From contig NZ_JAHQCS010000145.1 of the NCBI RefSeq assembly GCF_019042215.1, positions 1-60,295 on the forward strand: 60,295 nt of DNA. Direction: 5' to 3'. Shown here piece by piece: positions 17,323 through 28,234 of this stretch. The translations under genes and the position numbers were made by a program. Numbering within the stretch: the stretch's first letter is position 1; the number at the start of each line of letters is the position of its first letter. The notes under the pieces were generated by a model that saw nothing but the letters and a program-made list of their open reading frames with translations, did no database searches and was not told the DNA's origin. This DNA comes from Evansella tamaricis (GTDB taxonomy: Bacteria > Bacillota > Bacilli > Bacillales > Salisediminibacteriaceae).

Positions 17323-18018
17323 TTATGCATTAAACTTATATCCGAAACCACGAACAGTTTGTATAAGTACTGGTTTAGATGGATTCACTTCTATCTTTCT
17401 ACGGAGTTTACTAATATGTACCAATACCGTTTTTAGATCCCCATAACTGTCAATGCCCCAAATTTGATCGTATAATTGGTCTGCACTAAACACTTGGTTC
17501 GGATTATTTACAAGAAGTAACAATAATTGAAGTTCTTTTGCATAAAGGGATACTAACTTCCCATCAACAAATACTTCGTAACTATCCAAATCAATAGATA
17601 GATGCCCATAGGTCAGGACTCGCTTCTTCTTATGCTCATTAGATGCCATTAATCTGTTTCGTCTTAAATTAGCTCTAACCCTAGCTTCCAGTTCAGCAAA
17701 GTCGAAAGGCTTCGTAATATAATCGTCTCCCCCCACTTCTAACCCCTTAATTTTGTCTATGGAATCTCTCTTACTACTTAAGAACAATATTGGTACATCC
17801 GTTAATTCACGGATTTTTTCACACAGCTCAAATCCTTTCATTCCTGGTAGGACAATATCCAACAAAATCAAATGTGGCTTTTCTTTATTAACTATTTCTA
17901 AAGCCTGTAAACCATTCTCTGCAATAAACACTTCATAACCCTTTTTCCCCAAGTATAAGGAGGTTAGTTCTCGAATATCTGGATCATCCTCGACAATTAA
18001 AATTATATTTTGAACCAT
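17323..18018 (-). CDS. OmpR-family response regulator
   Basis: The 231-residue two-component regulator has an N-terminal receiver (acidic pocket EDD at 10-12, phosphoacceptor D54 in LLDIVLPG, Lys in TKPFD) and a C-terminal winged helix (KTVLVHISKLRRKIE...TVRGFGYKF). It should bind DNA when phosphorylated. The ATG at 18018 has AGGGGGGAACACA upstream, so a longer frame into the kinase gene is not needed. It starts 24 bp after the hybrid kinase gene and is its likely partner. Confidence 0.93.
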   Translation of the reverse strand: MVQNIILIVEDDPDIRELTSLYLGKKGYEVFIAENGLQALEIVNKEKPHLILLDIVLPGMKGFELCEKIRELTDVPILFLSSKRDSIDKIKGLEVGGDDYITKPFDFAELEARVRANLRRNRLMASNEHKKKRVLTYGHLSIDLDSYEVFVDGKLVSLYAKELQLLLLLVNNPNQVFSADQLYDQIWGIDSYGDLKTVLVHISKLRRKIEVNPSKPVLIQTVRGFGYKFNA

Positions 18019-18041
18019 TGTGTTCCCCCCTATTTGAACTG

Positions 18042-21000
18042 CTAACAAATATCTTCTAATCTCTCCACCGTATTCATAATAAATGGTAATGTAAAATAAA
18101 ATGTCGTACCTTTATTCAATTGGCTTTCTACCCAAATTCGCCCTTTATGGTATTGGACAATTTCCTTTGTGATGGCTAATCCTAACCCAGATCCACTGTC
18201 CTTAGCATATTTGGATGTAGATCCTTTGTAAAACCTTTCGAAAATATATGGTAATACATCGGGTTCGATCCCTTGACCTGTATCTTTTACTGCAATAATT
18301 ACTTCCCCTTCAAAATCCCCGTCCATTTCTCTAAATTCAGGATCTAATGATTTGACGTCAATGACAATAGAAATGTTTCCACCTATAGGGGTGTATTTCA
18401 ATGAATTATATATAATATTACTAAATACCTGGTCCATACGCTTGTAATCAATTAATATATCAATATCCTTAATGTTTTCCATTTTGCTATTTATTTTAGG
18501 ATAATTTAACTCAATTCCCTTTTCTTCCACGTCTAATTCAAACTTCCGATATACTTGTTCAATCCATTCTGTTAGGTTTTCAGTTTTAATATTAAGTCTC
18601 ATTTTCCCAGATTCAAATTTTGCTAAATCAAATAAATCTTGAGTTAGACGATCTAACATATGGATTTTATTTTCTACCAATTGTAAGTATCTTGTGTCCG
18701 ATGCCTCAATTAATCCTTCCTTTATGGACTGTACATAGGAATGAAGAAATGTAATGGGCGTTCCAAGCTCATGGGATATGTTTGAAAGTAAATGTCGCCT
18801 AGACTGCTCTGTTTTGGTTAAATTAATGTTCAATTCTTTTAATTTTTCATTTATTTTCTGCAATTCCATTGTTCGTTCCTGGACTTTATCTTCCAGTGAA
18901 TCGTTCAAATTTTGTAATTCTATATTCATTCGATCAAGTTCTTTTGCATGATCCCGGACACCTGTCATAGCCTTTTTTAAGTCAATTAAAGTCTTCACCC
19001 TGGAAGTTAATTCCTTTTTTTCGAATGGTTTGGTTAAATAATCATTAGCCCCTAATTCAAAGGCAGTAATTCTGTCTTCCAGTTGATTTTTGGCAGTCAA
19101 CATAAGTATTGGAAGATCCGTTAATAAAAACTTTTCCCTGATTTTACGGCATACCTCATACCCCGACATTTTCGGCATCATAATATCTAGAATAAGTAAA
19201 TCAAATGGGATTAAAGCTTCGATTTGATCTAGTGCATCTGCACCATTATTAACAGTTTCAACCTCATAGCCTTCTAAAGATAAATGATTAATTAATACTT
19301 GCAAATTCACGGGTTCATCATCTGCAATCAATATTCGGCCACTCCTAGTAGGCTCTTTTTTTTCCTGTATATTTTCAATAATAGAGTATTGTATTGGCAA
19401 GTCCGGATAGACACTCGCCACTTCCACTTTAGTGTTCTGACTATCTTGAAAAATAGGCAATGTAAATGTAAAGGTAGAGCCTTCTCCTTCTCTGGATGTG
19501 ACGTCAATTGTACCTTCATGCAATTCTATTAATCTTTTAGTAATATTTAATCCAATTCCAGTTCCCCCATATCCTCCTGAAATGGTATGCTCACCTTGCT
19601 TAAATGGATGAAAAATGGATTCCAATTGATCTGGTGGAATGCCAATACCCGTATCTGTAACGGTTAATTTTATATAATCCTCTTCTTCCTTTGCTGAAAT
19701 AGAAACATTACCCTTTTCGGTATACTTAATTCCATTTCCGATTAAATTATAGAGTATTTGCTGCAATCTATTTTCATCGGCCTTCACAGGGGGGAGCGTC
19801 GATGGGATTCGATTGTGTAGGCTTACATCCTTACCATTAGCTAAAGATTGTGACATCGTTAATACAACTTCCGCCATTTCATGCAAATAGACCTGCTTTA
19901 TATTTAATTCTAAGACATCATTTTTTAATTTAGAAAAATCTAATATATCATCAAGTAAATGAGAGAGTCGTTTTCCACTCATAATGATCATGGAAAGGTT
20001 TTTCTTCATCGTCTCTGTCAGCTGACCTGCAACCCCGTCATTCATTGTTTCTGCAATTCCAATTATTCCGTTCAGGGGAGTTCTTATTTCATGGGACGTT
20101 ACAGCTAAAAACTCGTCTTTCAATTTATTCGTTCTCTTTAAACTGTGGAGTGCCATCTCCTTACTTTCAATTGCCTCTTTTTCCGCTTGTGCCTTTTCAA
20201 TTCGCATCGTATTAATTCTGTCTGCTAAGGCGAAGGAAAATAGTACTATTTCTACCGTTGATGATATTTGCCATGCATATTTGGTGAAAGGGTTAAGGGC
20301 AATTAAACCAGCATCACTCAAACTGGTTATAACAATCCCAACCACTAATAAGAACCATCCTAAAAGGAAAAATCGGGCAGGACGATAGCCCTGACGATAA
20401 CAAAGGAAAGCAGTTATAATTACTAATGCAACAAAAAATAACAAACTTACCATGACAATGTAAAGGGCAAGTGGGTAAGAAAAGTATAATAAAACAATTA
20501 ACAATAAATTAAATATAATAATTGGTGCCATCAATTTGTCTATTCTGGGAGTAAACCTTTTCATATCTAGAAAAACTTTTGCAAAAACAAGTCCAGAAAT
20601 ATTGGCCAAACACATGAAAAATACAATAGAACGATTATTCCACCAAACAGCGTCCGGCCAGAGGTACTGATAACTTAATCCAAGAAAGGACAACTGTGTA
20701 AGCACATTAACTAAAATGAAAATTACATAATAGATATAACTTCTGTGACGAAGGGAGAAATATAAAAATAGATTATAAATGGCCATAACTGCTGCAATCC
20801 CAAATAACAATCCCAGTAATGTATATTCCATTTGTGATTTGGCCGTAAAAGCATCTCCGTTCCATAACGTTAGAGGTAGTTGCATTGCCCCTTCTGTTTC
20901 GAACCTGAGATAGATAGTTTTTGTCTCAAACGAATCAGTACTTACTTTAAATACAAAGTTACGATGTTCCAATTCCCGTTGATGAAATGGAAAAAGATCT

Positions 21001-21398
21001 CCTGACTTTTTTTCAGTGAAACTTCCCTCAGTTGGTAAATAAATCGAAACATAATCCATTGTTGGATTGTCCAGTTCTAGAAGCCAGTTTTTTTCTTCAG
21101 CTGATAGATTTTTTATTTGTAACCTTCCCCAATAAACTGAAGAGGTATATCCATAGTTCGGTAAGGTTTCTTCATTGCTTATAAATTGATCAGAGAAGTT
21201 TTCCGAACTAATTTCATCAATTGTCCATTTTTTTTCTTCATCTTCAAATAAATCCATGTACATGTTTAAATCCACATTTTCAGTTTCATCCGAAACCTCC
21301 ACTGTTTGTCCATGAAAGGCCGTAACTGAAAACGGACTACAAAATAGTATCAATATAATAAAGAAAGAAATGGGGATAAATATATGTACTATTCTCAA
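18042..21398 (-). CDS. Hybrid sensor kinase: 7TMR-DISM, kinase, receiver, second kinase
   Basis: This 1,118-residue sensor has, in order, a signal peptide (1-28), an external DISMED2-type beta domain (30-180), a seven-helix 7TMR-DISM membrane domain (190-395), HisKA with H436 (SHEIRTP), an ATPase domain (to 650), a receiver with D738 (LLILDIMMP), a coiled coil (815-865), a second HisKA with H876 (SHELGTP) and a second ATPase domain (to about 1,110). Two full kinase cores around one receiver is an unusual arrangement that could allow internal phosphorelay or branching. It starts at a TTG with GAGGTG seven bases upstream and precedes an OmpR regulator gene. The DISMED2 ligand class suggests a carbohydrate signal, but this is not shown. 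Confidence 0.93.
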   Translation of the reverse strand: MRIVHIFIPISFFIILILFCSPFSVTAFHGQTVEVSDETENVDLNMYMDLFEDEEKKWTIDEISSENFSDQFISNEETLPNYGYTSSVYWGRLQIKNLSAEEKNWLLELDNPTMDYVSIYLPTEGSFTEKKSGDLFPFHQRELEHRNFVFKVSTDSFETKTIYLRFETEGAMQLPLTLWNGDAFTAKSQMEYTLLGLLFGIAAVMAIYNLFLYFSLRHRSYIYYVIFILVNVLTQLSFLGLSYQYLWPDAVWWNNRSIVFFMCLANISGLVFAKVFLDMKRFTPRIDKLMAPIIIFNLLLIVLLYFSYPLALYIVMVSLLFFVALVIITAFLCYRQGYRPARFFLLGWFLLVVGIVITSLSDAGLIALNPFTKYAWQISSTVEIVLFSFALADRINTMRIEKAQAEKEAIESKEMALHSLKRTNKLKDEFLAVTSHEIRTPLNGIIGIAETMNDGVAGQLTETMKKNLSMIIMSGKRLSHLLDDILDFSKLKNDVLELNIKQVYLHEMAEVVLTMSQSLANGKDVSLHNRIPSTLPPVKADENRLQQILYNLIGNGIKYTEKGNVSISAKEEEDYIKLTVTDTGIGIPPDQLESIFHPFKQGEHTISGGYGGTGIGLNITKRLIELHEGTIDVTSREGEGSTFTFTLPIFQDSQNTKVEVASVYPDLPIQYSIIENIQEKKEPTRSGRILIADDEPVNLQVLINHLSLEGYEVETVNNGADALDQIEALIPFDLLILDIMMPKMSGYEVCRKIREKFLLTDLPILMLTAKNQLEDRITAFELGANDYLTKPFEKKELTSRVKTLIDLKKAMTGVRDHAKELDRMNIELQNLNDSLEDKVQERTMELQKINEKLKELNINLTKTEQSRRHLLSNISHELGTPITFLHSYVQSIKEGLIEASDTRYLQLVENKIHMLDRLTQDLFDLAKFESGKMRLNIKTENLTEWIEQVYRKFELDVEEKGIELNYPKINSKMENIKDIDILIDYKRMDQVFSNIIYNSLKYTPIGGNISIVIDVKSLDPEFREMDGDFEGEVIIAVKDTGQGIEPDVLPYIFERFYKGSTSKYAKDSGSGLGLAITKEIVQYHKGRIWVESQLNKGTTFYFTLPFIMNTVERLEDIC

Positions 21399-21537
21399 GG
21401 TAGAACACCTCTTTTAAGACAATTTCCAACCTTTGAAAATCACCTTATTAATAGTTAGATAATCCCATTATCTCTATTATTAATTTATTTTTCAATAATA
21501 TCTGAATATTTCAACAAACATTAAGGAATTGGTAACG

Positions 21538-21584
21538 AAAGGACTACTCTATGAGAAGAAGCCTCCCAAGGAATAGTCCTTTAA
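21538..21584 (-). terminator. Terminator of the lipoprotein gene
   Basis: AAAGGACTA and TAGTCCTTT form a 9-bp stem with a long loop, directly after the stop of the minus-strand gene. The T tract is within the stem. Confidence 0.6.
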
Positions 21585-21586
21585 CA

Positions 21587-22147
21587 CTATTTTTCTTCCC
21601 CAACAGTCATCATTACAACCTTCCCATCCTCTGTACCTGATACATACATTGAAAACTTTTTTTGTCCCTTTTCTGCGTCCACTCCGTATTCAAAATCATT
21701 CTCGTGTTCTTCGACGATGTCATAATTATTCGAGGATAAAAAGTTCTTATATAAATTGACGATTTCATCTATGCTATCTGCTTCAACAGCATAGGATAGT
21801 GTGTATCCAGAGACAGTATCATCTTCGAATTGTGTTACGAGATTTCCCACTGGAGTAAAATCCTCTGGAAGTGGAACTTCTGATGGGAATCCATCTGGGA
21901 TTTCCTGATAAACTCTAAAGCTTCCTTCATCACCCTCAAAATTGAATGATTCTCCATCACTTGAGAAACTAAATGCCCCATCTTCCCCCTCAAGAGATAT
22001 ACTAAAGCCTCCCTCTTCAGAACCGCCAATCGTTACCGACTCACCGTCCCCCAATGGAATTTTTATTCCTTGACTGAAATTGAAGCACCCTGTTAGAAGG
22101 AGCATAGTTACGATTAAACCAAACGATACGCTAATCCATTTTCTCAC
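21587..22147 (-). CDS. Acidic lipoprotein of unknown function
   Basis: The 186-residue protein begins with a lipoprotein signal (lipobox LLTGC). It continues with a Gly/Ser/Glu-rich region of repeated short strands (GESVTIGGSEEGGFSISLEG style, 35-85), then a conserved-looking C-terminal domain with PDGFPSEVPLPEDF near 105 and a YKNFLSSNNYDI helix. The gene begins with GTG; GGAAGGT lies 13 bases upstream, so the start is uncertain. It is divergent from recQ. I do not recognise a named family. Confidence 0.8.
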   Translation of the reverse strand: MRKWISVSFGLIVTMLLLTGCFNFSQGIKIPLGDGESVTIGGSEEGGFSISLEGEDGAFSFSSDGESFNFEGDEGSFRVYQEIPDGFPSEVPLPEDFTPVGNLVTQFEDDTVSGYTLSYAVEADSIDEIVNLYKNFLSSNNYDIVEEHENDFEYGVDAEKGQKKFSMYVSGTEDGKVVMMTVGEEK

Positions 22148-22308
22148 TCTTTCATCACTACCTTCCCTTTAATCGGTTAATTAGCTATTAAAAATTTTAT
22201 CGTTTTCAGAAAAAAATAACTATTATCCTTTCGTATAATTTATTATGCTTCTTAATGGTATAATTGAGTTTGCACCTTTCCACTCTCGAATGATCGGAGG
22301 TATTAATC

Positions 22309-24465
22309 ATGATTACTAAAGCAAGATCCCTTTTACAACAACACTACGGATATGATTCTTTTCGCCCTGGCCAGGAAGAGATCATAAAATATATATGGGA
22401 CGGGAAACGTACAATGGGGATTATGCCTACAGGAGGGGGAAAATCATTATGCTATCAAATACCTGCCTTGCTTTTTCCCGGATTAACAATCGTCATTTCC
22501 CCATTAATTTCCCTCATGAAAGATCAAGTGGATGAACTGAAATCAGTTGGAATCCCAGCGACATATATTAATAGTTCTTTGTCCATCAAAGAGGTTAATG
22601 AAAGCCTTACATCGATGAGATCAGGTAAATATAAGCTCGTTTATGTTGCACCAGAGCGTTTAGAAGCGCCATCTTTTTTAGGAGCATTAACAGGAGTTAA
22701 TATCTCTTTAATCGCAGTGGATGAAGCCCATTGTCTCTCACAGTGGGGACACGACTTTCGTCCAAGCTATTTACGGATCCCTGACCTTTTGGATCAGTTG
22801 TCAAATGACCCAGCTGTGCTAGCTTTAACTGCCACTGCAACACCCTCTGTGACAAGTGACATCTGTAAGGCTTTAAACATCCATGATGAGCAAGTCGTGC
22901 AGACGGGATTTGAGAGGGAAAACTTATCATTCCATGTCATAAAAGGAATTGATCGAGATAATTATTTGAAAGATTATATACTTAGGCATCAAGAACAATC
23001 GGGAATTATCTATGCTGCAACCAGAAAAGAAGTGGACCGACTTCATTCTTTTTTTTCCACGTTGGGAGTTTCTGCAGGGAAGTACCACGGTGGCATGTCA
23101 ACAGAGGACAGAAAAACAATTCAGGAACTTTTTGTTTACGATGAAATAAAAGTTATGGTCGCTACTAATGCTTTTGGTATGGGGATTAACAAATCAAATG
23201 TGAGGTTCGTCATTCATTATCAAATGCCAAGAAACATAGAAAGTTATTATCAAGAAGCGGGACGGGCAGGTCGAGACGGGGAATCTAGCGAATGTATTCT
23301 CCTCTTTTCTCCACAGGATATTCGGATACAACAATTTCTCATTGAGCAAACAGGAATGAATGAAGAGCGGAAAGAGAACGAATTCCGGAAACTACAGGCT
23401 ATGACTAACTATTGTCATACTGAAAATTGTTTACAGTCATTTATATTAGACTACTTTGGTGATACACACTCAGCAAAGAAAACATGTGGAAAGTGTCATC
23501 ACTGTGTGGATGAACGGGAGTCTATAGATGTTACTAGGGAAGCGCAAATGGTTTTCTCCTGCATTAAAAGAATGAGGGAAAGCTATGGCAAAACAATGGT
23601 AGCCCAAGTCCTTGTTGGGTCATCTAACAAAAAGGTGAAACAATTTTCGTTCGACCAACTAAGCACTTACGGTTTAATGAAAGAACGGACTCAAAAGGAA
23701 ATTAGCCAATTTATTGATTATTTAGTAGCAAGCCAATTCCTTTCCATGAGTGACAGTGGGTATCCTGTTTTGAAGCTTACAGAAAAAGCAGCTGAGGTAC
23801 TAAGGGGAGAAACACGTGTCACACGTAAAGTAGAAAAAGTGGTCGTGAAGGTTTCTAATAAACATCCGTTCTTTGGAACATTAAAAGAAGTTCGTACTAA
23901 ATTAGCCAAGGAGGTTAATCTGCCACCATATATGATCTTTTCTGATAAAACATTAAATGAAATCTGCTTACATCTTCCGGATTCGAAATCTGATTTACTA
24001 AAAATAAAAGGAATCGGTGAACAAAAGGTGGAAAAGTTTGGGCAATTACTTTTGGATGCTATTTCGGAGTTTAAGGAGCAACACCCTGAATTTTTAAATA
24101 CACCGAATTCTGTTTCTACTTCTAATAAAACCATTCCTGATTCCACTGGAAAAAAGGATACAAATAAAACCCCAAGTCATCTTGAATCCTTTAATCTGTT
24201 TAAGCAAGGGATGAGCATCCGAGAAATAGCCAATTCAAGAGGTATAGCAGATTCTACTGTTGAAAGTCACCTCCTTAGGGCACTTGAGGATAATTTGTCC
24301 ATTGAACGTGAACGAATTATTACAGAGGAAGAGATCCAGTTGATTCGCGATACAATAACGAGTATCGGATTGGAGAATGGTTTAAAACCCCTAAAAGAAG
24401 CACTTCCTGAGGAAATAAGTTATTTTCAATTACGTTTTCTCTTAAAAACAGTGGAATTCTCCTAA
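22309..24465 (+). CDS. recQ: ATP-dependent DNA helicase RecQ
   Basis: This 718-residue 3'-5' DNA helicase acts in recombination and repair. It has [11 protein letters not shown]-type Walker A ([12 protein letters not shown], near 42), DEAH in [26 protein letters not shown], a zinc-binding RecQ-Ct domain (C...CGKCHHC, 370-400), an RQC winged helix, an HRDC domain (about 515-590) and a C-terminal helix-turn-helix extension ([20 protein letters not shown], about 635-715) as in B. subtilis RecQ. CGGAGGTATTAATC precedes the ATG. It converges on the lactonase gene across a shared terminator. Confidence 0.95.
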   Translation: MITKARSLLQQHYGYDSFRPGQEEIIKYIWDGKRTMGIMPTGGGKSLCYQIPALLFPGLTIVISPLISLMKDQVDELKSVGIPATYINSSLSIKEVNESLTSMRSGKYKLVYVAPERLEAPSFLGALTGVNISLIAVDEAHCLSQWGHDFRPSYLRIPDLLDQLSNDPAVLALTATATPSVTSDICKALNIHDEQVVQTGFERENLSFHVIKGIDRDNYLKDYILRHQEQSGIIYAATRKEVDRLHSFFSTLGVSAGKYHGGMSTEDRKTIQELFVYDEIKVMVATNAFGMGINKSNVRFVIHYQMPRNIESYYQEAGRAGRDGESSECILLFSPQDIRIQQFLIEQTGMNEERKENEFRKLQAMTNYCHTENCLQSFILDYFGDTHSAKKTCGKCHHCVDERESIDVTREAQMVFSCIKRMRESYGKTMVAQVLVGSSNKKVKQFSFDQLSTYGLMKERTQKEISQFIDYLVASQFLSMSDSGYPVLKLTEKAAEVLRGETRVTRKVEKVVVKVSNKHPFFGTLKEVRTKLAKEVNLPPYMIFSDKTLNEICLHLPDSKSDLLKIKGIGEQKVEKFGQLLLDAISEFKEQHPEFLNTPNSVSTSNKTIPDSTGKKDTNKTPSHLESFNLFKQGMSIREIANSRGIADSTVESHLLRALEDNLSIERERIITEEEIQLIRDTITSIGLENGLKPLKEALPEEISYFQLRFLLKTVEFS

Positions 24466-24502
24466 TTCCTAGAAAATCAGAAAAAACTCATACTTTATGA
24501 AA

Positions 24503-24540
24503 GGGAATGAAGTAAAAAGTATCACTTCATTCCCTCTTTA
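24503..24540. terminator. Bidirectional terminator between recQ and the SMP-30 gene
   Basis: GGGAATGAAGT (24503-24513) pairs with ACTTCATTCCC (24524-24534). Flanking runs are T-rich on both strands, and the stop codon of the minus-strand gene lies inside. Confidence 0.8.
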
Positions 24541-25403
24541 AATTTATAAGACGGAACTCCTTTTACTCCAGGTGTTATTCGAAAAAGCCCCCCAGCATAT
24601 GGCTCATTTTCTAATTCCTCGGCACTTAATCCAACCCTGGCAGTCGTGATATATAATTCTTCAAGTCTACTCCCCCCAAAAGTACAGGAGGTGACATTTG
24701 TTACAGGTAAGCTTATCTCTCTTAAAATACTTCCACTGTTCGGGTCACACCTTATTACCTTTCCCCCGCCCCATAAGGCAATCCATAGCATCCCTTCTTC
24801 ATCTATAGTCATTCCATCTGGAAAACCCAGTTCTTGTGATACATGCATTGCTATTTCTTTATTATCAATATCTCCTGTTTCAAGATTAAAAGTATACTTA
24901 TAGACGTTTCTTGTGGGGGTATCGATAAAGTACATTACTTCCCTTTTCACATCCCATGCAAGTCCATTGGAAATGGTAACACCTTCTATCTTTTTATTAA
25001 CTTCATAGTTGTTGTCAACACAATAAAGGGCACCAGATGGATTAGTTCCATCCATATCCATCGTTCCCACCCAAAACCGGCCTTTTGGATCACACTTCCC
25101 ATCATTAAATCTATTATTGACCTTGGTTTCTTCCGGTTTAGCAATTAGTGTTAATTGCTGCCCCGTATCCATTGAATATATTCCGCTTTGTAATGCCACA
25201 AGAAAGCCTCCACTTTCTTTCGGAACAACTGCACCAACATACTCCCTTACCTGGATTGATTCACTACTCCGTTTTTCTGGTGAAAAAATATGTATTTCCT
25301 TTTTTACTATATCAACCCAATAAAGAACTCCCTCCTTTTCGTCCCAACATGGACCTTCCCCTAAAAGCCCTTTCCTGTCATCCATTAACACTAGATCATC
25401 CAA
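24522..25403 (-). CDS. SMP-30/gluconolactonase family protein
   Basis: This six-bladed beta-propeller of the SMP-30/regucalcin/gluconolactonase family has about 293 residues. Metal-binding and family motifs are LGEGPCWD near the N-terminus (Glu ligand), NDGKCDPKGRFWVGTM, ISNGLAWD (Asn ligand) and FPDGMTID (Asp ligand). It probably hydrolyses a sugar lactone, but the substrate cannot be read from sequence. The TTG at 25403 is preferred because AAAGGGGTG lies six bases upstream. Confidence 0.88.
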   Translation of the reverse strand: MDDLVLMDDRKGLLGEGPCWDEKEGVLYWVDIVKKEIHIFSPEKRSSESIQVREYVGAVVPKESGGFLVALQSGIYSMDTGQQLTLIAKPEETKVNNRFNDGKCDPKGRFWVGTMDMDGTNPSGALYCVDNNYEVNKKIEGVTISNGLAWDVKREVMYFIDTPTRNVYKYTFNLETGDIDNKEIAMHVSQELGFPDGMTIDEEGMLWIALWGGGKVIRCDPNSGSILREISLPVTNVTSCTFGGSRLEELYITTARVGLSAEELENEPYAGGLFRITPGVKGVPSYKFKEGMK

Positions 25404-25552
25404 CACAGACACCCCTTTTATAAAAGTTTTTAACAACCTTCCAAAAATTTTATATAAATTATTTTAGCATGTATAATTTACCTTTTTTTTCTCATCCTAC
25501 TCTATTGTACAACGTTTCCCACTAATTTCACTTTATAAAAGGAGTTTTAACC

Positions 25553-26668
25553 ATGAATGACAAAGACCTTCATACATTTGGCTGGTATGCCAAACGCATA
25601 TCAAAGTCCTTACCGCCGGAGTCATTTGATCCCGTCCCTTTACGGCTCCTCGGAGGTTTAGCCTATGTTTCTGTAAGTCTCATCTGTTTCTTCCTTATAG
25701 GATTAAACTTACATTTCACGATAAACCTCTTTCTTTCTGTCATACTCGGCTTTTCCTTTGCAGGTCTTGGCTTTCTTGGCCATGAAATTCTTCATGGAAC
25801 AGTAGTAAGAAGGCCTTGGTTAAGGGATTTTCTTGGTGCTCTCGCATTTTGGCCATTGAGTACAGGACCTCAATTATGGCGCAAATGGCACAATATGAAT
25901 CACCATGTTCATACACAGCATGACGAAAAAGATCCTGATGCTTGGCCTACATTGGAAAAGCTAGCCAAGTCGAAGTACTTCCGATGGGTATACCTATTGC
26001 CCTTTCCAATAAGAGCAACTTTCTCTTTTGTCTCCCTTTCGGTACAGTTCACACTACACTCTATCAAATGTTTGTTTCTTTACATAGGAGAATTCAAAGT
26101 AAAAAATAAAGTGAAAGTAATAATTCAGGCCATCCTACCATGGACAACATGGATCGTTTTACTTTTCATTATCGGGTTAGAAAAGTGGTTATTCGTTTAT
26201 CTCATTCCTTTATTAATTGCAAACTTTATTGTGATGGCCTACATTTCAACAAACCATCGATTAAACCCTATCACTCCAGTGAATGATCCATTGGCAAATA
26301 GTTTAACGGTAACCGTTCCTAGGTGGTTGGATATCATCCATTTTAACTTTTCATATCATACAGAACACCACCTTTTTCCAACCATGAGTTCCAAGTATTA
26401 CCCTCTCGTGAAAAAGAAGGTAAAGGAATTTTGGCCAGAACGGTATCACGAAATGCCCATGGGAAAGGCTTTATATGCATTATGGAAAACACCTAGGGTT
26501 TACTTTGATCATAATGACCTAGTCGATCCTTATGGTAAAAAAATATTTGGATCACTTGGTCATGGGTTAAACCCAGAAAATGTTACAAAAAAAGATTTAA
26601 CCCTCCATATCAACGGAAAACCTCAGTCTATTGAAAAAGATAACACTCCCCCTTCACCACCCCTTTAA
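25553..26668 (+). CDS. Membrane fatty acid desaturase
   Basis: The 371-residue integral membrane desaturase has the three histidine boxes that hold the di-iron centre: HEILHG (near 79), HNMNHH (near 120) and HTEHH (near 275), interspersed with four or more membrane segments. It would introduce double bonds into membrane lipid acyl chains, which matters in the cold. AAAGGAGTTTTAACC precedes the ATG. No DesK/DesR-type regulator lies nearby. Confidence 0.9.
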   Translation: MNDKDLHTFGWYAKRISKSLPPESFDPVPLRLLGGLAYVSVSLICFFLIGLNLHFTINLFLSVILGFSFAGLGFLGHEILHGTVVRRPWLRDFLGALAFWPLSTGPQLWRKWHNMNHHVHTQHDEKDPDAWPTLEKLAKSKYFRWVYLLPFPIRATFSFVSLSVQFTLHSIKCLFLYIGEFKVKNKVKVIIQAILPWTTWIVLLFIIGLEKWLFVYLIPLLIANFIVMAYISTNHRLNPITPVNDPLANSLTVTVPRWLDIIHFNFSYHTEHHLFPTMSSKYYPLVKKKVKEFWPERYHEMPMGKALYALWKTPRVYFDHNDLVDPYGKKIFGSLGHGLNPENVTKKDLTLHINGKPQSIEKDNTPPSPPL

Positions 26669-26674
26669 CTAGTG

Positions 26675-26717
26675 AAAAGCACCTCCAATGTCGTAAACGA
26701 CTTAGGGGTGCTTTTTT
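26675..26717 (+). terminator. Intrinsic terminator of the desaturase gene
   Basis: AAAAGCACC (26675-26683) pairs with GGGTGCTTTTTT, and an inner stem GTCG/CGAC caps it. Confidence 0.85.
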
Positions 26718-26783
26718 CCTTTGTCTCATTTAGTTATATCTCTCCACCTCTATAGTATAATAAAGAGATGCTTTAGGAGGGGC

Positions 26784-28097
26784 TTATAGGAATAAGAATA
26801 CGAATAGGAATCCTAGTCCGATTGAAATGACACTAGTGATTAATCCAGGGATCATAAAGCTGTGATTAAAAACAAATTTCCCTATTTTCGTTGTACCTGT
26901 TCTGTCGAAACCTATAGCAGCAATGATAGGACCGTAGTTTGGAATAAAAAAGTATCCATTTACTGCTGGGAACATCGCAATAAGAAACAGAGGTGATATC
27001 CCTAAACTTAACCCTAGAGGAACTAATGCCCTGACTGTAGCTGCCTGACTATTTAATAAAATAGACATTACAAACAGGGACAATGCAAAGACCCAAGGGG
27101 CTGCCGTTACCATGCCTTGTATTCCCTCTTGAATTACCCCCATGTTAGCCTGAATAAATGTGTCCCCCATCCAGGCGATACCAAAGATTGCCACTACTGC
27201 TACAATTCCTGCCCTAAACACACTTCCAGTTGCAAGTTTGTGTACATCTCCTTTACAAAAAACAATAATGATAGCAGCAATGGATAACATAATAATCTGT
27301 ATTGCATATGCCATTGATAGTTGTGTTGATTCCCCATCAATAATATAAGTGGGGCGCAATTCTGGAAAGCTTCCTAATAAAACAACAAGTACTGCCCCAA
27401 AAAGAAAAAATCCAACAGCTATCTTTGATCTGGTTGTGACTTTAGCTAATTTACGCTCGTTCTTAATAGGTTCTAAACCTTTTTCTAAACGAGCTTTGTA
27501 TTCTGGATCATCCTCTAATTCTAATCCTTTTCTGCGGATCACAAAGGCTGTTACCATTATGGCAATAAATGTTGCGGGTATGGTTATCCCTAATATTTGA
27601 AGTAAGGTGATTCCAAAAGGATCTAAGATCGCTAACAATGCTACCGTTGCTGCAGAAATTGGACTTGCTGTGATTGCTTGCTGTGAAGCAATTACGGCAA
27701 TAGATAGAGGCCTTTCTGGGCGAACTTTAGATTCCTGTGCCACTTCTGATATCACTGGTAAAAGTGTATAAGCCACATGACCTGTACCTGCAAAGAAAGT
27801 AAATAAATAAGTAATAGCCGGAGCCATAAACGTAATCCGTTCAGGATTCTTTCGCAGGGCTTTCTCAGCTATTGTGACAAGGTAATCCATCCCCCCTGCA
27901 GCCTGTAAGGCACCTGCTGCTGTAATTACGGCAACAATCATTAACATTACATCCATTGGAGGAGAAGTTGGCGGTAATTGAAAGCCAAATGCTAAAATCG
28001 CAAGCCCTACTCCACCAAGAACTCCGAGACCGATTCCACCAATCCTTGCACCTATAAATATACAAATTAGAACGATAGCAAATTGTACCCAAAACAT
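26784..28097 (-). CDS. Anaerobic C4-dicarboxylate transporter, DcuA/DcuB family
   Basis: This 437-residue transporter has about ten membrane segments and the Dcu family motifs AAGGMDYLV near 66, FFAGTGHVAYTLLPVI near 97 and SQQAITASPISAATVA near 135. Dcu carriers exchange fumarate, malate, aspartate and succinate. It is transcribed alone. The substrate within the C4-dicarboxylates is not resolved. Confidence 0.9.
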   Translation of the reverse strand: MFWVQFAIVLICIFIGARIGGIGLGVLGGVGLAILAFGFQLPPTSPPMDVMLMIVAVITAAGALQAAGGMDYLVTIAEKALRKNPERITFMAPAITYLFTFFAGTGHVAYTLLPVISEVAQESKVRPERPLSIAVIASQQAITASPISAATVALLAILDPFGITLLQILGITIPATFIAIMVTAFVIRRKGLELEDDPEYKARLEKGLEPIKNERKLAKVTTRSKIAVGFFLFGAVLVVLLGSFPELRPTYIIDGESTQLSMAYAIQIIMLSIAAIIIVFCKGDVHKLATGSVFRAGIVAVVAIFGIAWMGDTFIQANMGVIQEGIQGMVTAAPWVFALSLFVMSILLNSQAATVRALVPLGLSLGISPLFLIAMFPAVNGYFFIPNYGPIIAAIGFDRTGTTKIGKFVFNHSFMIPGLITSVISIGLGFLFVFLFL

Positions 28098-28234
28098 CTC
28101 TTCACCTTCTCTTATGAGTTTTTCTAATAAAGTTAAAGTATAATTCTTAACAAACTCATTTTAACCTTTACGTATCATTAAAGTAATATGTTTGTTCAAT
28201 AATTCACAAATTATACAAGGAAAAGAAAACATTT

